A stretch of 64,000 nt of DNA from positions 1,898,501-1,962,500 of the forward strand of contig JAZGTH010000009.1 of NCBI GenBank assembly GCA_036877525.1, read 5' to 3'. The translations under genes were made by a program, and so were the position numbers. How positions within the stretch are numbered: position 1 is the first letter of the stretch; every line of letters begins with the position of its first letter. This document shows positions 45,283 to 56,325 of this stretch, piece by piece. The stretch comes from Chromobotia macracanthus. Taxonomy: Eukaryota; Chordata; Actinopteri; Cypriniformes; Botiidae. The notes beneath the pieces were generated by a model. The model saw only the letters and a program-made list of their open reading frames with translations. It was not told where the DNA came from and made no database searches.

Positions 45283-45312
45283 TCAGCTGTCAAAAGAGAG
45301 AGAGAGAGAGAG

Positions 45313-45348
<36 letters not shown>

Positions 45349-45831
45349 CTAGGAATGTTAAGTTTAAGTTTCTATAAATGCTTCTTTTACTCCTCAGGTA
45401 ACAATAAAATTCCTACCAAGCTGTTGATATCTGACCAAGACGAGCAGTTTCTCATAGATAATCTATCTATATCTATATCTATCTATCTATATAAATATGT
45501 ATAACTAATCTCATGTCAAATAATGGCAATTTGATAAGATTGAGGCACTGTATAAGAGGAACAAATTGTATTCATTTGTTTTAATAAATACCTGATGTCA
45601 TTCCCAAGCAGGAAATAAAAATGCATTGTAAAACAGTACAAAAAAGATCAAGTGACTTAACCCATAGCTGTTCTGAAATCATTCTAAACAACATCTTCTT
45701 GGAGCTTATTGCTTTAATCTGTGATCTTCTGGTAAATGTGTGTTTAAGCAGATGATCAGTGTTTCAGCTCATTTCCTGTCGTAGCTGTTTACACACACAG
45801 ACTGCATGTGCTGCAGTGATTCCTTTTAAAC

Positions 45832-46018
45832 TCACTCAGAAAATTCATCATTTATCAAGCTGGTGAAGATCTTCTCACCATAAGCCTCGGCTGCATTGAC
45901 TTTGGCATATATATTGGTAGACTTTGACTCTGCAGTCTTTAAAAAGTGCTGGATGCATCTTCTGAGCAGCAGGAAAGCATCTTCCAGACCTTCTCTCCAC
46001 AAACATCTGAATAGGGAG
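45832..46018 (-). other. Exon-like ORF of unknown identity, unit 3
   Basis: Same frame and acceptor as 33099-33285, with KTAESKST. Its mirror copy lies at 47881-48067 on the plus strand. Confidence 0.35.
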
Positions 46019-46789
46019 CTGTTATGACAGTGAAAAGTAGAAATTAAAGAAAAATTAAACAATACAGAGTTGGAATAAACTCAGCAGGTTTATTGAACAG
46101 TCTTAGTTGTGTTTTCAACATTCACTTTCACTTCGTCTGTGATCAGAAACAGGTTTGATTAGAGACGAAATGTCCCGTGACACTATTATATACCTTGAGA
46201 TTAAGCATCTTTTATAAAACGTTTTCCTGTTTTAATTTGATGTTCAACATTCACACATTCATTTACTTAACAAGATGAAGTTTTGTTCATCAGAGAGAGC
46301 GAGGTTGCCTTAAAGACAAATGTCATATAAATGCTTTTTTTGCATCACGACACTCCTCAGTGTCAAACGTTTCATCTCTGACCAAGATATTAATTTTTGA
46401 CATGTAAGTCTTAGACCAAGAAACAATAACAATGTATAAAACTAAAGTGCTGTATGGAAGAAACTCATTTATTAATACAGTTAATTAATAAACAATTCAG
46501 TATTTTTTTATGCGTTTTGCCGAAAAGCCACTTTGGGTCTTACTGATTATAGTCCCAAAATCATGTCAAAAGCACCATGAGTGAGTGTTTTTGGATTCCA
46601 ATTTAACAGCCTTTCTGAGCCGTGTGACTGTTTCACTGTTTCTGCACTGACTAGCCTGTCTTTGTTTAAGCATCTATTTCTAAAATAAAAATAAAAAAAA
46701 ATTGTTTATTTGTTTTCCATTTTTTTACATTGAAAACAAATATGGAGCGAACGGAAGATACACAGATTCATTTGGATCAGCACATTCCT

Positions 46790-47140
46790 GTTAACAAAAG
46801 TAATTTACCACAAAACCAAACCCATCAAACTGTGTTTTAGTTTCATGTTCGCGACATCAAATGTGAAGAAGCAGTTTGAACAGAATGAGTTCACAACAAC
46901 ACAAATAACTCTAAAACACAGTTTTTACTCTTAAAATGAGGCATCATTGAGTACGATTATACACATTGACTGGTTAACAGTAATAAATGTCACGTTTACT
47001 TTAATTTACACAAAGCAAACAAGTAAATCATTTGCATGTGAACTTTATGAATGTAAGGTAGTTTTGTATTGTATGGCTTGCCTGCAGTACATGGTGATAA
47101 AGCCTGGAGCTTTCTGAGGCTTAAACAATCATTTTACAAG
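46790..47140 (+). repeat. 351-bp direct repeat, copy 1
   Basis: GTTAACAAAAGTAATTTACC to CAATCATTTTACAAG. It recurs in the same orientation at 48751-49101. Copy 1 lies in the spacer of the inverted repeat. Confidence 0.88.
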
Positions 47141-47880
47141 TTAGCAAGAGTGTCTCCAAGGCCCTTGATGTACAACCAGACAATGTATGGTGTAATGTGA
47201 GCTATACAATAGTGCTATAATAAATAGATGCTTAAACAAAGACAGGCTAGTCAGTGCAGAAACAGTGAAACAGTCACACGGCTCAGAAAGGCTGTTAAAT
47301 TGGAATCCAAAAACACTCACTCATGGTGCTTTTGACATGATTTTGGGACTATAATCAGTAAGACCCAAAGTGGCTTTTCGGCAAAACGCATAAAAAAATA
47401 CTGAATTGTTTATTAATTAACTGTATTAATAAATGAGTTTCTTCCATACAGCACTTTAGTTTTATACATTGTTATTGTTTCTTGGTCTAAGACTTACATG
47501 TCAAAAATTAATATCTTGGTCAGAGATGAAACGTTTGACACTGAGGAGTGTCGTGATGCAAAAAAAGCATTTATATGACATTTGTCTTTAAGGCAACCTC
47601 GCTCTCTCTGATGAACAAAACTTCATCTTGTTAAGTAAATGAATGTGTGAATGTTGAACATCAAATTAAAACAAGAAAATGTTTTATAAAAGATGCTTAA
47701 TCTCAAGGTATATAATAGTGTCACGGGACAGTTCGTCTCTAATCAAACCTGTTTCTGATCACAGACGAAGTGAAAGTGAATGTTGAAAACAACTAAGACT
47801 GTTCAATAAACCTGCTGAGTTTATTCCAACTCTGTATTGTTTAATTTTTCTTTAATTTCTACTTTTCACTGTCATAACAG

Positions 47881-48067
47881 CTCCTTATTCAGATGTTTGT
47901 GGAGAGAAGGTCTGGAAGATGCTTTCCTGCTGCTCAGAAGATGCATCCAGCACTTTTTAAAGACTGCAGAGTCAAAGTCTACCAATATATATGCCAAAGT
48001 CAATGCAGCCGAGGCTTATGGTGAGAAGATCTTCACCAGCTTGATAAATGATGAATTTTCTGAGTGA
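47881..48067 (+). other. Exon-like ORF of unknown identity, inverted copy
   Basis: Plus-strand mirror of 45832-46018, with the same acceptor (GTCATAACAG ending at 47880) and TGA stop at 48065-48067. Confidence 0.35.
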
Positions 48068-48550
48068 GTTTAAAAGGAATCACTGCAGCACATGCAGTCT
48101 GTGTGTGTAAACAGCTACGACAGGAAATGAGCTGAAACACTGATCATCTGCTTAAACACACATTTACCAGAAGATCACAGATTAAAGCAATAAGCTCCAA
48201 GAAGATGTTGTTTAGAATGATTTCAGAACAGCTATGGGTTAAGTCACTTGATCTTTTTTGTACTGTTTTACAATGCATTTTTATTTCCTGCTTGGGAATG
48301 ACATCAGGTATTTATTAAAACAAATGAATACAATTTGTTCCTCTTATACAGTGCCTCAATCTTATCAAATTGCCATTATTTGACATGAGATTAGTTATAC
48401 ATATTTATATAGATAGATAGATATAGATATAGATAGATTATCTATGAGAAACTGCTCGTCTTGGTCAGATATCAACAGCTTGGTAGGAATTTTATTGTTA
48501 CCTGAGGAGTAAAAGAAGCATTTATAGAAACTTAAACTTAACATTCCTAG

Positions 48551-48592
<42 letters not shown>

Positions 48593-48620
48593 CTCTCTCT
48601 CTCTCTCTTTTGACAGCTGA

Positions 48621-48744
48621 AGTTTCAGTTTTTGTTTAGGGTTTGACCCTCCTGTCACTGGGAGAGGATATTAAAGCAGCGCCTGGACCATCTTCCTCAT
48701 CAGACGGCTTCTGAAACATTTATCATACAGACGTCCAAAATGAG
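48621..48744 (+). promoter_or_regulatory. Orphan IFIT promoter and exon 1 facing ch25h
   Basis: AGTTTCAGTTTT (ISRE, 48621-48632), GGATATTAAAGC (TATA-like, about 48666-48677) and exon 1 ATGAG (48740-48744) with an intact GTGAGT donor, all on the plus strand. No IFIT exon 2 follows. Downstream sequence switches to the 351-bp direct repeat and then to unique DNA leading to ch25h, whose ATG is 1.4 kb away on the same strand. Confidence 0.75.
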
Positions 48745-48750
48745 GTGAGT

Positions 48751-49101
48751 GTTAACAAAAGTAATTTACCACAAAACCAAACCCATCAAACTGTGTTTTA
48801 GTTTCATGTTCGCGACATCAAATGTGAAGAAGCAGTTTGAACAGAATGAGTTCACAACAACACAAATAACTCTAAAACACAGTTTTTACTCTTAAAATAA
48901 GGCATCATTGAGTACGATTATACACATTGACTGGTTAACAGTAATAAATGTCACGTTTACTTTAATTTACACAAAGCAAACAAGTAAATCATTTGCATGT
49001 GAACTTTATGAATGTAAGGTAGTTTTGTATTGTATGGCTTGCCTGCAGTACATGGTGATAAAGCCTGGAGCTTTCTGAGGCTTAAACAATCATTTTACAA
49101 G
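48751..49101 (+). repeat. 351-bp direct repeat, copy 2
   Basis: Copy of 46790-47140. It ends at TTTTACAAG before unique sequence CAAAAGAGTTTTTGTGAC, marking the right edge of the rearranged IFIT array. Confidence 0.88.
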
Positions 49102-49308
49102 CAAAAGAGTTTTTGTGACTATTATCACTTTTTATCAACATTTATCAACAGGCAATGTGTATAATCATACTCAATCCCAAGGGAAACTGGTCAATGTGAC
49201 GGTGGGTTCAGTCATTCAGTGATGGTTTCAGCAATAATAATAAAACACGGATATTATGACAAAATTCACTTCAATTTCAATTGCATGCAGTTGCTTTGCA
49301 GCGTCTTT

Positions 49309-49322
49309 GCGCCCCCTGCCGG
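49309..49322 (-). promoter_or_regulatory. CTCF-like motif, minus orientation, right of the IFIT array
   Basis: GCGCCCCCTGCCGG fits the reversed CTCF core SYGCCMYCTRSTGG with one mismatch. With the plus-oriented motif at 24453 it would form a convergent pair around the IFIT cluster. Read by eye only. Confidence 0.4.
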
Positions 49323-49669
49323 TAACCTTTGTGAATGACGAGCTGTTTACGATTTCATTATTTTATTTTTACCTTTTAGTTTTTAAAAAGGAAGAATGAG
49401 AAACAAAACAGAACAAATGCATAAAAAACAGAATAAAGTACCAATTAATGATACACGGATTCATAACAAAGTAAATGCGGATAAAATAAGAAAAAGGTCC
49501 AAACAGGTCAAATAAATGCTCGTGCATTATTACTAGTATTATTATGTGTAGTAGTGATATTATAATTAAGTGTATGTAATAATCACACGTTACACATTTA
49601 TTTTAATTCATTTAAGCGCTCGTGTTCGTGCACGACCGGAAGTGTCGCGGCGCTGCAGTACCTCGTCGT

Positions 49670-49683
49670 CCAGCAGGTGGCAG
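49670..49683 (+). promoter_or_regulatory. CTCF-like motif, plus orientation, upstream of ch25h
   Basis: CCAGCAGGTGGCAG fits CCASYAGRKGGCRS at all 14 positions, in CpG-rich surroundings. It points toward ch25h, opposite to the motif at 49309. Confidence 0.5.
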
Positions 49684-50065
49684 CATTTACTCCCTCAAAC
49701 ACTGAATGAAATGATGCTGTCGGGCATCTTTGGCACAAAATGTATTCTTAAATGCATTAAAATTTACCCCTGGAGTTGTGTGTGTGAATACTACATTAAA
49801 TAATCGCAAGATTATTACATAAAGTGAGCACTTCACCCCCGCGTCGTTCGTGATTACACGATTACGAGTCCTTTTATACGATCATTTCTCGTTATAAATG
49901 CATTATAAATTATATTACTAATTATAAATTATGTTACTATATTATGAATATGTTATACATACATTTCGGTCTCATAGATTAACTCGTCTGATATAAAACA
50001 ATTATAAAACACTTCCACTGTGGCACGGAAAACCCTGAAAAGTCCGACAGGAAAACCCATGTATG

Positions 50066-50099
50066 GGCGGGAGGGGGCGTGGTCTCAGCGCTATAAATA
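50066..50099 (+). promoter_or_regulatory. ch25h core promoter
   Basis: GC-rich GGGCGGGAGGGGGCGTGG (SP/KLF type) is followed by TATA box CTATAAATA at 50091-50099, about 55 bp before the ATG. A loose GGAAAACCCTGAAAAG upstream is not a proper ISRE. Confidence 0.75.
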
Positions 50100-50153
50100 C
50101 AGCAGCATCAGACACAAGTGCTTCAAATCAAACAGAAGAGCAGAAACGAGAAG

Positions 50154-50909
50154 ATGTCTGCACTGCAGCATATATGGGATTGCATTGTGCAGTACGAGAC
50201 CATACTGAAGTCTCCCTTTTTCCCAGTGCTCTTCTCTCTTACAGTCTACTTAAGCTTCTGCTTACCTTTTGTGCTCCTGGACACTCTGTCTCCCAGAGTA
50301 GCACTGATACAGAGATACAAGCTTCAGCAGAAATCCAGCGTGACATGGTCAATGATGTGGAGCTGTCTCGCTCTGTCGCTCTACAACCACGCGGTGTACA
50401 TCTTCCCCCTCAGTGTTTTGCACTGGTACTGGAGACCGCTCAGCTACCCGGCAACAGCACCTGGAGCCCTGCAGGTTGTGAAGGATCTCACAGCCTGCCT
50501 GCTGCTCTTTGACTTCCAGTACTTCGTCTGGCATCTGCTCCATCATAAAGTGCCCTGGCTGTACCGCACTTTCCACAAGGTGCATCACAAGAACACAGCC
50601 ACCTTTGCCCTGAGCACGGAGTACTCAGGAGCCTGGGAGACTTTGTCCCTGGGTTTCTTTGCAGCGGTCAACCCCATGATACTGAGAGTTCATCCTATGA
50701 CAGAGATGCTGTTCCACATTCTGAACATGTGGCTGTCAGTTGAGGACCACTGTGGCTACGACCTGCCGTGGGCGACACACCGGCTGGTGCCTTTTGGGCT
50801 GTACGGAGGAGCGCCACACCATGACCTTCACCACCAGAAGTTCAAGTCTAACTATGCGCCCTATTTCACCCACTGGGACAAACTCTTCGGCACCTTACAT
50901 TCTGAATGA
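50154..50909 (+). CDS. ch25h: ch25h, cholesterol 25-hydroxylase (intronless, 251 aa)
   Basis: An endoplasmic-reticulum di-iron membrane enzyme of the fatty-acid/sterol hydroxylase superfamily. It converts cholesterol to 25-hydroxycholesterol, an antiviral oxysterol and SREBP suppressor; in mammals it is interferon-induced. The three histidine boxes are present: HLLHH (127-131), HKVHH (141-145) and HDLHH (223-227), with the hallmark VPWLYRTFHKVHH and HTHWDKLFGT-like end (FTHWDKLFGTLHSE). Hydrophobic spans lie near 22-43, 66-90 and 108-126. A single exon, as in mammals. The frame is open a further 12 codons upstream from a GTG, but the ATG at 50154 sits well after the TATA box and starts MSALQHIWD. 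The neighbouring IFIT array is also interferon-type. Confidence 0.96.
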   Translation: MSALQHIWDCIVQYETILKSPFFPVLFSLTVYLSFCLPFVLLDTLSPRVALIQRYKLQQKSSVTWSMMWSCLALSLYNHAVYIFPLSVLHWYWRPLSYPATAPGALQVVKDLTACLLLFDFQYFVWHLLHHKVPWLYRTFHKVHHKNTATFALSTEYSGAWETLSLGFFAAVNPMILRVHPMTEMLFHILNMWLSVEDHCGYDLPWATHRLVPFGLYGGAPHHDLHHQKFKSNYAPYFTHWDKLFGTLHSE

Positions 50910-51217
50910 ATGGAACTCTGAACCTGGAACACAAACCGATTGCACATTTGTTCGAGAAAAGCTTCTTTGTCATTCCATAAATGAACACTTAAAAACTAAG
51001 AAGACTCTTGAACTATGAAGATGATTAGCTTTATGTGTATTTAATTGAATGCCTGTATTTAAGTGTGATTGTAAGACAACAAGGGTGTATGAGCGCAATA
51101 TAAAACTTTGACCTTAATATTTATATCACTATATTTATATTTTGTACTGAATGTTGTTCTGGATTTTTTGCTGTGTTTTGTACTGGATCATGAAGAACAA
51201 ATATAACAAAACTAAAT

Positions 51218-51223
51218 AATAAA
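51218..51223 (+). terminator. ch25h polyadenylation signal
   Basis: AATAAA about 310 bp after the stop codon, followed by a GT-rich stretch (GTGTGTGTTT) some 30 bp later, a typical cleavage context. Confidence 0.7.
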
Positions 51224-52214
51224 ACTGTGAAGTAAATGCTACAACATATTCTGTGTGTGTTTATGATATTAATGCTCTGAATTTATACTCATAGATAATC
51301 TATCTAAAATATACAGCATGAATAAATGTCTGTCATAAGCATTTACAGTTAAAACACCAAGCAAATCACAAAATATAGTTATAACACCATCACTGCCACA
51401 AACAAAAAAATGGGGGAAAGTAATAGATTAAACGTATGTTATATATAAATATAAAGAATAAGAAACGCTATAGATTCTAAACATGTTAGAAGAAAGATGG
51501 CAGAACAGAAGTAAACATAATTAACGTAACTTTGGGGAAAAATGCTAGTATGCCCATGTGTATGTGTATACGCATATGAAAATATGTACACATTAGAATG
51601 TATACATGTTTTCATCATTTACTTTTCTGTGTTTTGTGTGTGTGTTTGATGTTCACTTACTGTTAAAATGTATTTCAGAATAATAAAAAAAAAAAAAATG
51701 TTTGGAGAAATGTTACATAATTTAATCTAAGCTTGGAAGAAAGTAAGGTGGTCTTGGAGGCGTCCGGCTGTATCAAAAGCTGTTTTGTTAACAGTGCTAA
51801 GAAATCAAATGGAGAGATTGTTCAACAGTTCCATATACTGTTACCTTATTATAAACCCTCCCTGAAAAAAAAATCAAAGATAAAGGCTAATAAAAACTGA
51901 AACAACAACACAAGTTAGATTTCATTTGCTGTTATCAAAAACAGTTCCTGTTGCACACACTGCTGGAAAGTGAATTTGTGTATTATTTAAACAGACATCC
52001 TGAAAAAGACAATGGAGAATTTCCAAAATCAAGGGCCAATTCCCAGAATTCCCATCATAAACAAGCAGATGAAGCCAAGCTTGTGGTTCAGTCATTATTA
52101 CGGATGTGTAATCAGCTTTGATCTGATTATAATAATGTCTGGGGTGCACTATTGACTGGACGTGTAATCACAGTTTTACACTTAGAAGAAGTGACGTGTT
52201 GACCAAGTATGCTG

Positions 52215-52440
52215 ACCATACTCACACTTTGTATTCTGCATTTAACCCATCCAGTTAGTGCACACACAGTACATTAATGAGTGAACACACACCCAGTGGC
52301 AACACTGCAGGACATGGGCAGAAATTGGGGGTTCGGTGTCTTTCTCAAGGACAACTCAGTTGTTTCTTGCTGGCACTGAGAATTGAATCTGTCACCTTCT
52401 GGTTACACGTCTGACTCTAACAGTAGACCACCGGCTGTTC
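52215..52440 (-). repeat. tRNA-derived SINE, type 2, minus strand
   Basis: Plus-strand reading: TTCTGCATTTAACCCATCCA, then GTGAACACACACCCAGTGGC, GGGGTTCGGTGTCTTTCTCA and CACCTTCTGGTTACACGTCT. This is the reverse of the type 2 SINE seen at 13605, with a longer 3' body. Confidence 0.75.
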
Positions 52441-55283
52441 ATCCTTATGCTTTATACTCACTGACCAATTTCACAACTGTCATTAAAATGATGTTAACAA
52501 GCTGGTTTAAACATCTACCATTAATAAACTTTGTGTTAAATGGGTGGGAGGCCTTATTAATGCCTTAATGACAATATGTCACCAAGCAAGAATTTCAAAG
52601 AGGAAATATTACTGGTCTAAAATGAGCATTGTATTGCATGTGCACAGCTGTCATACCATCTGACTTCAGCATCTTTAAAAGAGTTCATGGCTACCTTAGA
52701 ATAAAGGATGACTTTAATATGTAGGTATATTAAGGTATATTAATGTTAAATTTAATACAAAGTTTAATTAAAGTTTAAAGTATGTTGGAATTGATGTGTA
52801 ATTTAAATGTACTGTATATACTCATTAAAATAGTTTATGGTAGTTTTTAGTTGAAAAGAAAGAGATATCTATGTCATATATCTTGTATGCTATCTGTGTA
52901 CACAAGAAAATTGTGAGATGTGTGGTTTTCAGACCGGGGAATCCATTGTGAGGTCACATCCTGTTAGCAAAAGACAAACAATTCTTTATCAAGAAAGACA
53001 GAAAAAGTTTTATCTTGAAGAATATGGAATTGTTATCTCAGTTTCAGACACAGATAGGTCTGAGTGTGAAAAGTTTGGAATTTTAGCACCTGTTGTTGGA
53101 CAATGATTGCTTAGATTCAAATCTCTATCTGTGGAAAATATTTCAAGAGTTAGAGATATTTTAGTCCAAAACGTCAGAGGATGATAAAAAGTGAAAGAGG
53201 AAAGACAAGATATAGATACAACAAAAGTGACTGAAATCCTGTTCCTCTGAGCACAAACATGGAGTGATACTTGTGTAATGCTCAGAGAACAGAAGGCTGT
53301 TATAATGCCTGTGGGGATAATGAATAATGAATTTAACATACTGGTATTTTGTGAGTGTAGAGAATAATTCTATTCCTGGAAGAGTGTCTGCAAGTGTAAG
53401 ATTTTATATGCGTCTTTACTTCAGACTGGACACTTTGATGTGCCATTTTAAGTCTGATTGTGTATTAACATTATACAAACATAATACACACAAGTTTGCA
53501 AACCGGTTGAAGAAATTTAAATAAATATAAGGACCATAATGCAAATTGCATTTTATTATTGTAATTAGTACGTCCCTAAATAAATTATTTCTTATAACAG
53601 ATATTTCCATAACACATTATTATTATTCACAGTCATGTGATCATATGGTGCAATTGTACACATTTGTCCTAGTCTGTGAAAAATGATCCAAGTAAGAATG
53701 TTATTGTACATGGTTCTGTATATTGTACTTTATGCACATGACCTGAAACCCTGATCGGTCTGTATGTGATGAAACAGGCTTTTGTAAAATACTTTTGAAG
53801 CATTTTTTCCACCGCAGGATAGTGATCAAAGAGTAATAGAGCCTACCTAATAACTGCTCATGTGACGTGTATCATGTCAGCGTCCTATTCTAGTGTACAT
53901 CGAGGTTTTGTTGGGCAGGAAACAAGACCTCCAGGGGAAAAACGCTGCCACGCTGCTAACTTTTATTACACGGGTGTGTTTCAACCAAAAGCACAACACA
54001 AAATAAATGTAGAAAGTAACGTTTTGTCACACAGAAGTGGTCAGCTAGGCTTTTATTTTAAGAATAAGGATATAAAAGAGGAAGACGCTGTCTGAATGGC
54101 GTTTCAGCCTCCGGGGGAGATACGACAGAGATGAGGTAACAGTTAGGTCAGCTTTCACCTGTGGCTGCCATCAGTTTTCCATCAGTTTAGGCATTTTCAG
54201 TGACGTAGCAAAAACAGAACAACCATCAGTTTTCTAATTAAAGCCTTAATGACAAGAATACTTTTCATAAAGAAATCACGTAACATCAATGTCCTCAAAT
54301 GTGCTTCAGAGAACATTATGATCTTGATTCCATCTTGTCCAATCAAGTGGACCATATTTTAGTTCACTTGATTCCAGCCCTGTGGGCATTTTTTTCAGTA
54401 CATATTTTCACAGCTGAATCAATTACTGGAAAGTCATTAAAAAAGTAAATGGTGAAAGAAAAGCAGCAGTTGTAAAATGTTAAGACATGTATGATTGTTC
54501 AAGTATTCACATCCTGTACAACCCTGAATAATGAAAAGTGGGGTAAAACGGGGACAAAATCTTTCTTGAGAAAGATGTGCATGACTCAACAGCACCTGTG
54601 AAATGCCTTTGAGGCAATTTGAAAACTGAGATTTGAAAATAAGACGTCAAGAACATGTCCATGCAGATTCCCCTTTAAGTAAAGTAAAATTCAAATGACC
54701 CCTCAGATATGACACTGTATAGCATAGTATCTTGATCCTGAAGTATGTGTGGCTGTCGGTTATGCTTAACAATCGCTTCAAAATGTTTCAGGATTCACAC
54801 GTTGTCACAAAAGTTTCCATATTCTGACAAAAAAAACCTTTAAATGTGCAAATACAGATTAAAACAAAGTTCATTGCTGTGTCCACTTTGTTTGCTCCAT
54901 GACTGTATGTAGACACCAGGAAGTTGAAGTTACACAGTGACTGTAAATAGAAGAGAATATTAATCTTCGGTTATTTTTAGAATTAGGGAAGCAAAAAGAT
55001 GACTCAAGCTAATGAAATGGGTGTGTGGAAGAAACTTACGGTCACGCCAGATTTTAAAATAGTAATGTGACCTAATAAAAGAGGAAAAGATTACAGCCAG
55101 ATGATTTCAGAACGGAAACAAGAAAACTACAAAAAGAACAAAGAGTCAGTACAAACCTGATGATGCAAGATTAAAACTGTAGACAATGTTGGACAAATTG
55201 AAACACTCCTTAACTGACATAAATTGAGGTCATCTCTGACAATGCTATGATATTATGCAATTATTTGTATTTACCACATTATT

Positions 55284-55330
55284 TAAAGTTGCAATCTGTA
55301 ACTTTTACCTCCCTCCTGCCATCTCTGTTT
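55284..55330 (+). repeat. Short dispersed motif (GCAATCTGTAACTTTT)
   Basis: TTAAAGTTGCAATCTGTAAC recurs as TTAAAGGTGCAATCTGCAAC at 63951 in acta2 intron 3. Probably the end of a dispersed repeat family. Confidence 0.4.
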
Positions 55331-56107
55331 GAAACATAAAACTGCAGGTTACTTTACATACTTTTCTTATATGTTGAAGTCAAATGAAGCCAGACTGACA
55401 TTTGCTGGGAAATCAGACCCGACAGCTCAATTTATAAATCATCTTTATAAACTTGCCGTTGTGAATAGTTCTAAACAGTGGGAACAAGACCATTTCATTA
55501 AACAGATCTGTGTAAATGCTGACTGACAAAAAGTAAACTTTATCTTTTTTCCTTGTTTTATTATTCAAACTGGAGGTTAACGAGTGTGGAAATAAAATTC
55601 ACACAGACTTGAACCTTCAGTTTAGGAACTAAACTGATTACTGATAGCATGACTAAATCCAATGCTTTCCAACTTCAGATGAGATGAAGTTCATAAATAA
55701 TCTATAAGAATAAGAGACAGAAAGACCCAAAACTAAATGTAATAAATAGGACTGTCACTATCTTCTGCTCTCTGGTTGCACGTCTAACACTCTACAATGC
55801 GGCCTAGAGAAAAGAATTAGTCACCTTTCTAGTGATTAGAAGATTTCTGGAGTGTTAAATGCCAGAATTACATCACACAACGTTCTGTTTGTTATCTGTC
55901 CTCCTCCAGCAGTGTGTTCACTACATTAAAGAGTATATGAAGAAAATGACTGATTCTTGAGGTACACCAGTGTAAAGGTGGTGTGATTTGGACGCTCCTC
56001 TCCAAAATACTACTCAGGATATTTGACGATGTCAAAAGCATCTTACTGAAGCATCTTACTGATCTTACCTATTAAATGCTTGTTTGGCTTCAGTGCATTC
56101 AGAACTG

Positions 56108-56325
56108 CCCTAGCTAACAGGAAACATTCTCAAAATGTTGGCTAACGTTCTCTAAAATGTATCTCAAGAAACCTTAAAGTATTGACAGATGAATGTTTTC
56201 AATGTTTTATGTCATATATATATCAAAAATGTTAATCTTAAGTTGTTAGTGGAACTTTTTTAAACATTACAGAAAAACTGTTTGAATAACGTTCTTATAA
56301 ACACTAATGTTCATACATCTAAAAA
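56108..56325 (-). repeat. AACGTTC-type MITE-like repeat, minus strand
   Basis: CTAGCTAACAGGAAACATTC, TGGCTAACGTTCTC and GAATAACGTTCTTATAAACA are the reversed landmarks of the family at 20385 and 62700. The far end is lost. Confidence 0.65.

Larger units (their letters stand above)
45150..46678 (+). repeat. Inverted repeat, left arm (about 1.53 kb)
   Basis: From AACACTCACCTCATTTTGGA (which contains ifit D exon 1) to GTCTTTGTTTAAGCATCTAT. The same sequence runs in reverse complement at 47224-48754. The arms look almost identical. The spacer is about 545 bp. Confidence 0.9.
42016..47038. repeat. IFIT tandem unit 3 (about 5.0 kb, truncated)
   Basis: Matches units 1 and 2 up to AATCATTTGCATGT, then departs into GAACTTTATGAATGTAAGG. 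The point of departure is where the broken ifit copy would begin, so that pseudogene is missing here. Confidence 0.88.
47224..48754 (-). repeat. Inverted repeat, right arm (about 1.53 kb)
   Basis: Reverse complement of 45150-46678, starting ATAGATGCTTAAACAAAGAC and ending at ATGAGGTGAGTGTT. It carries a mirror copy of the exon-like ORF, the (CT)n run, the ISRE/TATA block and ifit exon 1. Confidence 0.9.

Noticed and set aside
50063..50512. 149-codon plus-strand frame beginning before ch25h
   Set aside because: It runs out of frame through the ch25h coding region, begins at or before the TATA box and has no recognisable domain.
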